Part shown: positions 1 through 8,042 of the stretch, piece by piece | Layout of the letters: the number at the start of each line of letters is the position of its first letter | Position numbering within the stretch: the first letter of the stretch is position 1 | Origin: Pontibacter liquoris | GTDB taxonomy: Bacteria; Bacteroidota; Bacteroidia; Cytophagales; Hymenobacteraceae | DNA length: 64,000 bases | Direction of reading: 5' to 3' | Assembly (NCBI RefSeq): GCF_022758235.1 | Contig: NZ_JALEBG010000002.1 | Coordinates: 248,001-312,000 of the forward strand | Position numbers and translations under genes: made by a program | The notes under the pieces: generated by a model | What the model was told of the DNA's origin: nothing | Databases searched by the model: none | Seen by the model: only the letters and a program-made list of their open reading frames with translations

Positions 1-2
1 AA

Positions 3-362
3 TGGCAGGTTCCTTTAAGTAATCGTTGGGAATTGTACTATGGTGGAGAAGCTGGGCCAGTTTACGGAAGATCAGTATCAAAAAACAGAAGCGGGAATTC
101 TGATTACTATAACGGCACAACTGTTAAAGATAATTCATACAATGTTGGGGCTGTGGTCCGGCCATTTGCCGGAATTGCTTTTCAGATCAATAGCAGATTA
201 TACATTGCGACGGAAACAGCAATTGTTGCTTACTACCATACTGGGAAGTACAAAACGCATACTGCAAGCTATGGCAATACTAGCGATGGGACATCAAAGT
301 ATAGCTATGCTAATATCAAATATCAGCCGCTTTCCAATTTATCACTTCTGTTACGGTTCTAA
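3..362 (+). CDS. C-terminal part of an outer-membrane protein (partial at left edge)
   Basis: The open frame enters from the left edge and reads WQVPLSNRWELYYGGEAG before ending in a TAA. The visible 119 residues alternate polar and hydrophobic or aromatic residues and finish with LSLLLRF. A C-terminal Phe after alternating hydrophobics is the usual end of an outer-membrane beta barrel recognised by the BAM complex. It is probably a small porin-like or OmpW/OmpA-barrel protein, but the family cannot be named from this fragment. A TTG at 33 could be mistaken for a start, yet the frame is open upstream of it. A strong terminator follows 43 bases after the stop. Confidence 0.6.
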   Translation, partial: WQVPLSNRWELYYGGEAGPVYGRSVSKNRSGNSDYYNGTTVKDNSYNVGAVVRPFAGIAFQINSRLYIATETAIVAYYHTGKYKTHTASYGNTSDGTSKYSYANIKYQPLSNLSLLLRF

Positions 363-405
363 TTAAGTCGAAAGCGCAACAGGAGAGAAAGATTAGGTAA
401 GTATA

Positions 406-450
406 AAACAGCAAGGCCCACGATTCTGATGATCGTGGGCCTTGCTGTTT
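406..450. terminator. Bidirectional intrinsic terminator
   Basis: Perfect 19-bp inverted repeat: left arm 406-424, loop 425-431, right arm 432-450. The arms begin with AAAC and end with GTTT, so a U run forms on either strand. It lies between the converging partial outer-membrane gene and rfbC and serves both. An AAGTATA heptamer sits just outside the left arm. Confidence 0.9.
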
Positions 451-507
451 TATCAAAATTATATCTTTATAAGTCTAACGTCTTGTGCCTGGCGTTTTAT
501 GTCTCAC

Positions 508-1050
508 CTAAAATGGCGAGTCGAAATCCTTCAGTAGTGGCAATATCTCATCCTTCGGTGATACCAGCGGCGCTGCAATTCCCCAGCTTATACTTAGAGC
601 CGGGTCGTTCCAAAGTATACCGCCTTCTGCTGTAGGCGCGTAAAAGTCTGTGCACTTGTACAGAAAGGTGGTATTGTCTTCCAGGGCCACAAAGCCGTGT
701 GCAAAACCTGCTGGAATGTAAAACTGGTTGTGCTTTTCAGCATCCAGCAGGCAGGTAACGTGTTGTCCGTAGGTAGGCGAGTCTTTGCGCAGGTCTACGG
801 CCACATCCAGGGCTTTGCCCGAACTTACCCGCACCAGTTTGGCCTGCGCATGTGGCGGCTTCTGAAAGTGTAGCCCCCGCAAAACGCCCCTGCCCGACAC
901 CGACTGATTGTCCTGCACAAAATTAGGAGCCAGGCCTAGCGGTTCAAACCACTTTTGGCTGAACGTCTCCAGAAAGTAGCCCCGTTCGTCGCGGAAGATA
1001 CGTGGTGTAAATTCTATTAGTCCCTGTATATGAAAAAGCGTGTGCTCCAT
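508..1050 (-). CDS. rfbC: dTDP-4-dehydrorhamnose 3,5-epimerase (RmlC)
   Basis: 180 residues, normal length for RmlC, a cytosolic cupin enzyme that epimerises C3 and C5 of dTDP-4-keto-6-deoxyglucose on the way to dTDP-L-rhamnose. Visible hallmarks are SVSGRGVLRGLHFQ (residues 50-63) with the catalytic base His61, Lys71 in the QAKLVRV strand, YIPAGFAHGF (111-120), and Tyr131 in the position of the catalytic acid. It follows the glycosyltransferase gene on the same strand after a 263-base gap, consistent with a role in rhamnose-containing surface polysaccharide. The other rml genes (A, B, D) are not in the window, so they must lie elsewhere. Confidence 0.95.
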   Translation of the reverse strand: MEHTLFHIQGLIEFTPRIFRDERGYFLETFSQKWFEPLGLAPNFVQDNQSVSGRGVLRGLHFQKPPHAQAKLVRVSSGKALDVAVDLRKDSPTYGQHVTCLLDAEKHNQFYIPAGFAHGFVALEDNTTFLYKCTDFYAPTAEGGILWNDPALSISWGIAAPLVSPKDEILPLLKDFDSPF

Positions 1051-1313
1051 GAGGTTAATGTGCTGATCTTGACGTGTAGTAAATTAATTTTGAATAACTG
1101 ACTTTTGAATAAATGAATACAAAAGCCGCACTTTATACTTTAATCATCCCGCTTTTTATAGCCTCCTGTTGTCAGCACCTGTCTGTGAAAGATTTCTGGA
1201 TACTAGGTGGCAGGTAAAATACATCCTTGAGTACCGTTTCCCGGCTTTTTTATATTTCCTATTCAAAGAAGCCGCCCATACCTGACTTATTCAAGACCTT
1301 TTCATTCAATGAT

Positions 1314-2438
1314 TCAGTCATTCAAAATTCTACCTTCCTTAACCTGCGCAATGGCTGCTTTATACTTCTGGATTACAAATTGGTCATCGAATTTGGTGGT
1401 GGCCAGTTGGCGGCTGGCTTGGCCCATCCGCTCCAGTTCTTCGTTGCTTAGCTGTAGCATCTGCCCCATTTTGGCGGCCAGGTCGGCTGGGTCGCGGGCG
1501 CGGCAAAGATACCCATTCACATTGTGGTGCACCACCTCGCGGCAGCCAGGCACATTGGTGGCAATTAAAGGTTTGGCCATGGCAGCGGCTTCCAGCAGCG
1601 TGCGCGGCGTTCCTTCGCGGTAAGAAGGCAGCACCACGCAGTCGGCCTGCGCCAGTACAGGGGCTACCTCGTCGGTTGCACCCAGGTACTCGACTCCGCC
1701 GGTAGCCAGCCACTCCTCCAGCTGTTGTTTCGGGATGCCGGAGCGACTGCGCTCATCCACTTTGCCCAGCAGCTGGCATTTCACCCCGGCGTGCTGCGCC
1801 TGCAACCGTTTGCTGGCTTCTATAAACTCCACCACACCTTTGTCAAAAAGCACCCGCGCCACCATCAGGAACACAAAGGGCTGGTTGCGCCGGAATGCAC
1901 CGATGGGCCGGAATGCCTGCAGGTCGATGCCGGAGCCCGGCAGCACCTCCGTGATGCTGGCGGGCACCAGTCTGTTGCGCAGGAAAAGTCGACGGTCGTC
2001 GTGGTTCTGGAAAAATACTTTGGCCGGATAGCGAAACGCAACCCGATACAGCTTCAGGGCGATGGCCGAAATATGATCGCGGGTGATAAAGACGCTGCCC
2101 AGTCCGGATACATTGTTGATGGCCGGAATGCCCGCCCAATGGGCCGCAATGGCGCCGTAAATATTGGGCTTGATGGTATAATGCAGCACCACATCGGGCC
2201 TGAGCTGCCGGTAAGCCCGGTACAGGCGCCAGACAAGCAGCAGGTCCGGGAAGGGGTTGGTGCCTCTGGCCATCTGCACGGGCACAAAGGTGCAGCCGGC
2301 AGCTACCAGCTTTTGGGAATAGGCATCGGGCGGGGCCACCGCTATTACCTCATGGCCGTCTGCCAACAGCGCCTGCAGCAGGCGCATACGGAAATTGTAG
2401 ATGTTCCAGGAAGTGTTGATGACAATGGCTATGCGCAT
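1314..2438 (-). CDS. Glycosyltransferase family 4 protein
   Basis: 374 residues with the GT-B layout: an N-terminal half beginning MRIAIVINTS and a C-terminal nucleotide-sugar-binding half. Recognisable motifs are HYTIKPNIYG (86-95), typical of a GT4 subgroup in O-antigen and capsule clusters, PGSGID (167-172), and the EX7E pair Glu275/Glu283 in REGTPRTLLE. The family transfers a sugar from a UDP/GDP-type donor onto a lipid-linked acceptor at the cytoplasmic face of the inner membrane with retention. Donor and acceptor cannot be read from sequence. No membrane segment is present. Its neighbour rfbC suggests surface polysaccharide synthesis. Confidence 0.88.
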   Translation of the reverse strand: MRIAIVINTSWNIYNFRMRLLQALLADGHEVIAVAPPDAYSQKLVAAGCTFVPVQMARGTNPFPDLLLVWRLYRAYRQLRPDVVLHYTIKPNIYGAIAAHWAGIPAINNVSGLGSVFITRDHISAIALKLYRVAFRYPAKVFFQNHDDRRLFLRNRLVPASITEVLPGSGIDLQAFRPIGAFRRNQPFVFLMVARVLFDKGVVEFIEASKRLQAQHAGVKCQLLGKVDERSRSGIPKQQLEEWLATGGVEYLGATDEVAPVLAQADCVVLPSYREGTPRTLLEAAAMAKPLIATNVPGCREVVHHNVNGYLCRARDPADLAAKMGQMLQLSNEELERMGQASRQLATTKFDDQFVIQKYKAAIAQVKEGRILND

Positions 2439-2568
2439 ACCTGCTCATCACAAAGAAAGCGTTCTTGGGGCCTAAAAACCGTAAGTTAGCCATTTTAGCA
2501 GAAGCATCAGAAATTTTAAAGTAAATTGCACACCGGCGCGCTATGCGCTCCATCACAACTATAAAAGC

Positions 2569-3297
2569 ATGCCCGTAACAGCATTCCTGCACACACACGT
2601 ACTGGTAGTAGTTCTTTTTCTACTGCTGTTTGCTGCCAAGGCAGTTTTGCTGCTCCTAAACAAGCACCAGCTGCTGGCCACGGTACGTCATAAAACCAAG
2701 GTGGCCGACATACTCCTGGGCACCCTAATCCTTATTACAGGGGCATACCTGGCCACGCAGTACAATGGCGGCCTGCCGGCGTGGCTTATCCTTAAAATAG
2801 TACTGGTACTGGCTGCTATTCCGATCGGCATTGCCGGTCTGGCGCGCCAAAGCAAGCTGCTGACGGTGGTGGCGCTCCTGCTTTTCCTTTATGTATATGG
2901 CGTGGCCGAAACCAACAGCCTGATCATGAACAACCAGGAGCCGATAGCAAAGGCTGCCCTTCCGGATGCGACGGATACGCCCGAAACAGATGCCGTCGAA
3001 ACAGGCCAGCCTTCCGCAACCAACGCTGCGGCACCTGAAAACATCATCGCTGCCATGAGCGAGAGCCAGTTGGCCAACGCCAAAGCCATCTACACGCAGG
3101 TATGCGCCAGCTGCCACGGGGCCGATGGCGCCAAAAACAAACGCAACGCGGCAAACTTACAAGTTAGTCAACGCAGCCTGAACGACCGTAAAACCGTTAT
3201 TGAAAATGGCCGCGGCCTGATGCCTGCCTTCGGCAAGCAGCTGAGCGCGCAGGAAGTAGAGATGCTCGCGGCTTACACCATGACGCTTAAGAAATAA
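2569..3297 (+). CDS. SirB2-like membrane domain fused to a cytochrome c domain
   Basis: 242 residues. Residues about 8-112 form four membrane helices in the pattern of SirB2 proteins (LLLNKHQL, VRHKTKVADILLGTLILITGAYLA). A Pro/Thr/Ala-rich linker of about 45 residues follows, then a small class I cytochrome c domain with the haem motif CASCH (Cys179, Cys182, His183) and the likely axial Met218 in GLMPAFG. The haem domain should lie in the periplasm. SirB2 has no settled biochemical role; with a cytochrome attached, electron transfer near the membrane is plausible but inferred. It ends three bases before hflX, so the two are probably cotranscribed. Confidence 0.82.
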   Translation: MPVTAFLHTHVLVVVLFLLLFAAKAVLLLLNKHQLLATVRHKTKVADILLGTLILITGAYLATQYNGGLPAWLILKIVLVLAAIPIGIAGLARQSKLLTVVALLLFLYVYGVAETNSLIMNNQEPIAKAALPDATDTPETDAVETGQPSATNAAAPENIIAAMSESQLANAKAIYTQVCASCHGADGAKNKRNAANLQVSQRSLNDRKTVIENGRGLMPAFGKQLSAQEVEMLAAYTMTLKK

Positions 3298-3300
3298 TTA

Positions 3301-4488
3301 ATGGGAAAAAAGCAATTTTATGATACCGCCAAGCCGCAGGAGACTGCCGTGCTGGTGGCTGTTCCGAGTTACCGCCAGACCGACGAGCAAACCAAAGAAT
3401 ACCTCGACGAGCTGGCTTTTTTAGCAGAAACGGCCGGGGCCGAAACCCTCAAGCGTTTTATTCAGAAGCTCGACAAACCCGATGTGCGCACCTTTGTAGG
3501 CAGCGGCAAACTGGAGGAGATCAATGCCTATGTAAAAGAGCACGATGTGGACATGGTTATTTTCGACGATGACCTCTCGCCCTCGCAGGTGCGCAACATT
3601 GAGCGGGAACTGCAGGTAAAGATCGTGGACCGCAGCCTGCTTATACTTGATATTTTTGCCCTCCGCGCCAAAACCGCGCAGGCACATGCCCAGGTAGAGA
3701 TGGCCCAGTACCAGTACCTGCTGCCCCGCCTGACTAACCTGTGGACGCACCTTTCCAAGCAAAAAGGAGGTATCGGTATGAAAGGCCCGGGAGAGACCGA
3801 GATCGAGACCGACCGCCGTATTGTGCGCGACAAGATCGCCTTGCTGCGCGAGCGCCTCAAAAAACTTGAAAAGCAGAACTACGAGCAGCGCAAAGCCCGC
3901 GCCAGCATTGTACGGGTGGCCCTGGTGGGGTATACGAACGTAGGCAAATCGACGCTGATGAACCTGCTCTCCAAATCCGACGTGTTTGCCGAAAACAAGC
4001 TGTTTGCTACCGTAGATGCCACGGTGCGCAAGGTGGTGCTCGACAACACACCGTTCCTGCTCTCCGACACGGTAGGGTTTATCCGCAAGCTGCCAACCAA
4101 GCTCATCGAAGCCTTTAAATCGACGCTGGATGAGATCCGCGAAGCCGATCTGCTGGTGCATGTGGTGGATATCTCGCATCCTTCATTCGAAGAGCAGATC
4201 GCCATTGTTAACGATACGCTCAAAGACATCCACGCCGCCGAAAAGCCGGTGCTGCTGGTGTTCAATAAAATAGACCGCTACCTGGCACAGCGCGAACAGG
4301 AACTGCAGGAAGAAGGCCACGACGTGCGTCCCTCCATCGAGGATCTGAAAGCCACCTACATGGCCAAGGTACACGCCCCGGCGCTCTTTATCTCAGCCAC
4401 CGACAAGGTCAACATCGAGCAGCTGCGCGACGAACTACAGCGCCGCGTGGCCGAGATCCACTTTGAACGTTACCCCAACAATGTATAG
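3301..4488 (+). CDS. hflX: Ribosome-associated GTPase HflX
   Basis: 395 residues. Order: N-terminal HflX domain (1-190) with the glycine-rich GMKGPGETEIE (159-169), a coiled-coil helix (175-200), then the G domain with G1 GYTNVGKST (210-218), G3 DTVGF (256-260), G4 NKID (322-325) and G5 SAT (365-367). HflX is a cytosolic GTPase that binds the 50S subunit and splits stalled or heat-damaged 70S ribosomes. The start ATG lies three bases after the stop of the SirB2-cytochrome gene. A strong terminator follows directly. Confidence 0.96.
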   Translation: MGKKQFYDTAKPQETAVLVAVPSYRQTDEQTKEYLDELAFLAETAGAETLKRFIQKLDKPDVRTFVGSGKLEEINAYVKEHDVDMVIFDDDLSPSQVRNIERELQVKIVDRSLLILDIFALRAKTAQAHAQVEMAQYQYLLPRLTNLWTHLSKQKGGIGMKGPGETEIETDRRIVRDKIALLRERLKKLEKQNYEQRKARASIVRVALVGYTNVGKSTLMNLLSKSDVFAENKLFATVDATVRKVVLDNTPFLLSDTVGFIRKLPTKLIEAFKSTLDEIREADLLVHVVDISHPSFEEQIAIVNDTLKDIHAAEKPVLLVFNKIDRYLAQREQELQEEGHDVRPSIEDLKATYMAKVHAPALFISATDKVNIEQLRDELQRRVAEIHFERYPNNV

Positions 4489-4494
4489 ATAAGT

Positions 4495-4540
4495 ATAGCA
4501 GAACGCCCTCTCCTAAAAACAGGAGAGGGCGTTCTGCTAT
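4495..4540 (+). terminator. Intrinsic terminator after hflX
   Basis: 20-bp perfect stem, arms 4495-4514 and 4521-4540, six-base loop AAAAAC, followed by GGCTTTTTG. The left arm grows out of an AAGTATA heptamer at 4492-4498, an arrangement seen at several other terminators in the window. Confidence 0.92.
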
Positions 4541-4578
4541 TGGCTTTTTGTGAAGTATAAGCGGTGCAGGACCGGGCC

Positions 4579-4620
4579 CAACCACCCCTAACCCCTCCTT
4601 GTCTAAGGTGGGGAGCTTGG
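4579..4620. repeat. REP-like palindromic element, copy A
   Basis: C-rich then G-rich inverted repeat: CCCCTCCTT pairs with AAGGTGGGG around a short loop, flanked by CCAAC and CTTGG. It resembles short C/G-rich intergenic palindromes that I recall as scattered through Bacteroidota chromosomes. A better preserved copy lies about 200 bases downstream. An open frame running through it is a by-product of the repeat, not a gene. Confidence 0.6.
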
Positions 4621-4675
4621 CTATTGTTGCTGGTGAAGTATGAGCGGTGTTGCTTTGGCTTCATTAGCTTGCTCC

Positions 4676-4702
4676 CAAGATCCTTTCAGGATGACAAAAG
4701 GG
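4676..4702. repeat. Dispersed repeat with GATCCT..AGGAT hairpin, copy 1
   Basis: Contains GATCCTTTCAGGATGACA, an inverted repeat ATCCT/AGGAT with a three-base loop followed by GACA and a purine tract. A near-identical copy lies about 17 kb away at 21573-21600, also in an intergenic region near a gene end. Two copies in 64 kb suggest a dispersed family. Confidence 0.65.
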
Positions 4703-4778
4703 AAAAAGGCAAGGAGAGCAGGTTTATACTTATACTTGAGCAAAGTATAAGTGGTATAGTTCAGGCTACTCAGAAACA

Positions 4779-4815
4779 TCCCCCTACCCCCTTCAAAGGG
4801 GGACTTGGTTCAAGT
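4779..4815. repeat. REP-like palindromic element, copy B
   Basis: CCCCCTT and AAGGGGG pair around CA, and the adjoining ACTTGGTTCAAGT forms a second small hairpin. This is the same family as copy A at 4579-4620, with a cleaner stem. Such paired hairpins may protect mRNA ends or mark a non-autonomous element; nothing here decides which. Confidence 0.65.
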
Positions 4816-4890
4816 TGCATTGTAAAAGATAACCGATTTAATACTTGCTATACTTAAGCAGAAGTATAAACAGTAGCTATCGGACAGCTT

Positions 4891-5010
4891 CCCAGTCCTT
4901 GGGTTGAGCGCCTCGAGAGTTTCCGGTGCCACGATAGTGGCAGCCGGTAGGCAGGAAACGAAAGCAGCGCGATACCCGAGGACGAGCCCTCGCGGGCTTG
5001 GAGCGCTCTA
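4891..5010. ncRNA. Candidate structured RNA or folded repeat (unknown family)
   Basis: This stretch has nested pairing not explained by any gene. An outer helix GAGCGC (4906-4911) pairs with GCGCTC (5003-5008). Inside are CCGGTGCCAC-gata-GTGGCAgCCGG (4923-4947, one bulged G) and CCCGAGG-acgagc-CCTCGcGGG (4975-4996, one bulged C). A small CCCA/TGGG hairpin precedes (4891-4903). No long open frame covers it. It is much richer in G+C than the AAGTATA-rich flanks. It matches no RNA family I recognise (not tmRNA, SRP, 6S or RNase P). It could be a small RNA, a cis-acting mRNA leader, or a copy of a repetitive element. The strand is not determined. Confidence 0.4.
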
Positions 5011-5061
5011 AGGTAAAGATGAAACAGGACATGTATAAAACTGAGGAATTCAGCTAGCTAG

Positions 5062-5234
5062 CAAGTATAGCTGGAAGTTTATACCTGAAGATCAGCCTAG
5101 CCAAAGTATAAAACCGAGCGATACAGTAGTTACCAAGTATAGCCGGAAGTATAAGATAGAGCCTCAAACAACAACTTGGAAGTATAAACTGCAGTATCAA
5201 ACTCAAGCTTCCAAGTATAGCTGGAAGTATAAAA
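5062..5234. repeat. Degenerate tandem repeat built on CAAGTATAGCYGGAAGTATAA
   Basis: Three copies of the core CAAGTATAGCYGGAAGT begin at 5062, 5134 and 5212, spaced 72 and 78 bases. Between them are further AAGTATAA copies (about 5103 and 5179). The spacers are only loosely alike. On the minus strand the repeat makes a spurious frame with ILPAILG three times. Irregular spacing and degeneracy exclude a CRISPR array. The region lies upstream of the SixA-type phosphatase gene and may contribute to its leader or to a binding array. Confidence 0.7.
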
Positions 5235-5353
5235 CCCAGCTCATACATTCCCTGCCGGGCCTCTCCACAACTATTTACAAGCAGTTTCAGTAAGTAGCAA
5301 TGCTGCCGCAATTCCTTTTTAAGTGCACCCGGCGGCATACTTAATACCGACAC

Positions 5354-5851
5354 ATGATGAAGACGTTATATATCCTGCGCCATGCCAAATCGAGCTGGAA
5401 ATTTGAAGGGCTCAGCGACCAGGACAGACCGTTGAATAAGCGGGGCCGCGAAGATGCGCAGCTCATGGGCCAGGAACTGGCTTCCCGCGGCCTCAAGCCC
5501 GACCTGATCCTGGCCAGCCCTGCCGTAAGAGCGCTTACCACGGCTACCCTGGTAGGCAAAGAGCTGGGCTACCAGCCGGAAGATATTGTACTGGATGAGC
5601 GGGTGTACGCCGCAGGCATCAAAGACCTGATGGAAGTGGTGCAGGAAACGCCCAAAGATGTGCAGTCGCTGCTGCTGGTGGGCCACAACGAGGGCATCTC
5701 CGACTTTGCCAACGAGCTCTCGCCGGAGAACCTGGCCCGGCTGCCCACTGCCGGCATCGTAGCCCTGCAGTTTGATTGCGATAACTGGACGGAAATCAGC
5801 CGCGACAATGCGGACTTTTTATTCTTCGATTTTCCAAAAAACTACAAGTAA
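5354..5851 (+). CDS. SixA-type histidine phosphatase
   Basis: 165 residues, the length of small single-domain histidine phosphatases. Visible are LRHAKSSW (8-15) with the phospho-accepting His10, DRPLNKRG (24-31), the SPAVRA Arg59, Glu83 and VGHNEG (109-114) with His111. The RHAK rather than RHG start is typical of SixA, which removes phosphate from histidine phosphotransfer proteins; many Bacteroidota homologues have no tested substrate. The start is the first of two consecutive ATGs; either is possible. ppk1 follows after 65 bases on the same strand, so a link to phosphate or polyphosphate metabolism is attractive but inferred. Confidence 0.85.
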   Translation: MMKTLYILRHAKSSWKFEGLSDQDRPLNKRGREDAQLMGQELASRGLKPDLILASPAVRALTTATLVGKELGYQPEDIVLDERVYAAGIKDLMEVVQETPKDVQSLLLVGHNEGISDFANELSPENLARLPTAGIVALQFDCDNWTEISRDNADFLFFDFPKNYK

Positions 5852-5916
5852 CACCTGCATCCTTTTCCGGCAAAAGCCGCTGATGCCAACGCCCTACCGG
5901 CACACCTTTATACCAC

Positions 5917-8025
5917 ATGAACGAAGAGCAACTATTACAGGCAAGCCCACAGCAGGAACTCCCTTTTATTAACAGGGAGCTGAGCTGGCTGGCCTTTAAT
6001 TTCAGAGTATTGCAGGAGGCCGAAGACAAGCGCGTGCCGCTGCTGGAGCGCATTAAGTTTCTGGCTATTTTTTCTTCTAACCTCGACGAGTACTTTAAAG
6101 TGCGGGTGGCAACGCTCAAGCGCCTGATCAAGCTGAAAAAGAAGACACGCGAAAAGCTGGAAGAAGATCCTTCAATTACCTTTGACCAAGTGATATGCGA
6201 GGTAAAACGGCAGCAGAACGAGTTTGGCAGGGTGTACCGCGAAAGTATACTGCCCGACCTGCGCCGGGAGAACATCCACATGCTGACGGAGAACGACCTG
6301 AACCCGGCGCAGCAGCAATGGGTGAAGGCCTATTTTGAAGAAACCCTGGCTCCCTTGCTGCTCCCCATTATCCTGGATGCCACCGAAACGCACCTCTTTC
6401 TCAAAGACCAGACGGTATACCTAGGCATTAAAATGGATGATCCGAAAACGGAAGGTGACAAGCCCGAGCGTTTCAGCATGCTGGAAATCCCCACCAAAAA
6501 GCTTGGAGGGCGTTTTGTGAAGCTGCCCACAGAGGGCGAGCAACGCTACGTGATGTTTGTGGACGATGTGATCCGATACTGCCTGCCGCTGTTGTTTCCC
6601 CAATACAGGCACTTTGATGCCCATGCCGTAAAGGTGTCGCGGGATGCGGAACTGGATATTGAAGAGGAAGTATCGGGCGACCTGATGGCCAAGATTCGCA
6701 AAAGCGTTAAGAAGCGCGAAACCGGCTACCCGGCGCGCCTGCTCTACGACCCCACCATGCCCCAGGACCTGCTTGACCGCCTGATGGCTCACACCGGCAT
6801 ATCGGAAGAGGAACTGGTGGAAGGCAGCAAGTACCACAACTTCCGCGATTTTTTTCAGTTCCCGGACTTTAACCTGCCCCGCCTCAAGTATGACCCGCAG
6901 CCCCAGCTGGTGCACCCGTTGCTGGAGAAAGAGCCCAGCATACTGGCCGCCATGCAAAAGCAGGATTACCTGGTTCATTACCCCTACCAGTCGTTCGACT
7001 ACGTGCTGCGCCTCTTTAACGAAGCCGCTACCGACCCCAACGTAACCGCCATCAGTGTTACCCTGTACCGCGTAGCCGACAAATCGGCCATTGCCAAAGC
7101 GCTGGTAAAGGCCGCTAAAAACGGCAAGCTGGTAACGGTTGTGGTAGAGCTGAAAGCGCGTTTCGACGAGGAATCCAACATTTACTGGGCAGGCAAGCTG
7201 CAGAAGGCAGGCGCCAACGTGATCTTTGGCATCGAGGACCTGAAAGTACACTCCAAGCTGGGCCTGATCACGCGCAATGAGAACGGCACCCTAGTAAACT
7301 ATGCATACCTGAGTACGGGCAACTATAACGAGGACACCGCAACCATCTACGCCGACTACGCCCTGTTTACCGCAGATCCACGCCTGACCAGGGATGTGGA
7401 ACAGGTCTTTAACTTTTTCGTGGATCGCCAAACCGACAAAAAAATCGAGCACCTGCTGGTGGCCCCCATCAACATGCGCGAAAAGTTTGTAGGGCTGATT
7501 GACCGCGAGATACGCAATGCCCGCAAAGGGTTGCCGGCAAGTATGATCCTGAAGATGAATGCGCTGCAGGACGAGCGCATGATCCGCAAGCTGTATGAAG
7601 CCAGCCAGTCAGGCGTTAAAATTCAGCTGCTGGTGCGCGGCATCTGCTGCCTGGTGCCGGGTGTGGCGGGGCTGAGCGAGAACATACAGGTGCGCAGCAT
7701 TGTAGACCGTTACCTGGAGCATGCCCGGGTATACATTTTCCACAACAACGGCGAGGAGCAGTATTATGTGGCCTCAGCCGACTGGATGACACGCAACCTG
7801 AACCGGCGCATCGAAGTAGCTTTTCCGCTGTTGCACCCTAACCTGGTAGCGCAGGTACGCACCATCATCGACTTTCAACTGGCCGATGACACCAAAGCCC
7901 GCGATGTATACAACAACTATGTGCAGGAGCCGGCGGCAGCCAGCGTGCGCTCGCAGTACAAGACGTATGAGTACCTCCGCAGCCTGGTGCCCGAAGGGAT
8001 GAATCCGGAACGAAAAGGCAAATAA
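5917..8025 (+). CDS. ppk1: Polyphosphate kinase 1
   Basis: 702 residues, the usual PPK1 length. It makes inorganic polyphosphate from ATP (reversibly) as a membrane-associated oligomer. N domain: PFINRELSWLAFNFRVLQEA; head domain with FLAIFSSNLDEYFKVR; C1/C2 domains of the phospholipase-D fold. The autophosphorylated His445 lies in LKVHSKLGLI and the second essential His602 in LEHARVYIFHN. NLNRRIEVAFPLLHP also matches the family. It follows the phosphatase gene at 65 bases and converges with the DUF6268 gene, leaving only 17 bases between stops. Confidence 0.97.
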   Translation: MNEEQLLQASPQQELPFINRELSWLAFNFRVLQEAEDKRVPLLERIKFLAIFSSNLDEYFKVRVATLKRLIKLKKKTREKLEEDPSITFDQVICEVKRQQNEFGRVYRESILPDLRRENIHMLTENDLNPAQQQWVKAYFEETLAPLLLPIILDATETHLFLKDQTVYLGIKMDDPKTEGDKPERFSMLEIPTKKLGGRFVKLPTEGEQRYVMFVDDVIRYCLPLLFPQYRHFDAHAVKVSRDAELDIEEEVSGDLMAKIRKSVKKRETGYPARLLYDPTMPQDLLDRLMAHTGISEEELVEGSKYHNFRDFFQFPDFNLPRLKYDPQPQLVHPLLEKEPSILAAMQKQDYLVHYPYQSFDYVLRLFNEAATDPNVTAISVTLYRVADKSAIAKALVKAAKNGKLVTVVVELKARFDEESNIYWAGKLQKAGANVIFGIEDLKVHSKLGLITRNENGTLVNYAYLSTGNYNEDTATIYADYALFTADPRLTRDVEQVFNFFVDRQTDKKIEHLLVAPINMREKFVGLIDREIRNARKGLPASMILKMNALQDERMIRKLYEASQSGVKIQLLVRGICCLVPGVAGLSENIQVRSIVDRYLEHARVYIFHNNGEEQYYVASADWMTRNLNRRIEVAFPLLHPNLVAQVRTIIDFQLADDTKARDVYNNYVQEPAAASVRSQYKTYEYLRSLVPEGMNPERKGK

Positions 8026-8042
8026 GCCAAAGCGGGCAGCGC

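Noticed and set aside
623-1050. A possible rhamnose gene cluster extending left
   Set aside because: Only rfbC and one glycosyltransferase are present; the left neighbour is an outer-membrane barrel on the other strand.
4564-4857. Plus-strand open frame across the REP-like region
   Set aside because: It runs through two palindromes and an unrelated repeat, giving segments such as HPPTPFKGG typical of translated repeats.
5062-5234. CRISPR-like array
   Set aside because: Repeats are degenerate, spacings differ (72 and 78 bases) and carry further repeat copies; no cas genes are nearby.
5054-5353. Minus-strand open frame with ILPAILG repeated three times
   Set aside because: The peptide repeat is a translation of the degenerate DNA repeat; composition is not protein-like and no start signal is seen.
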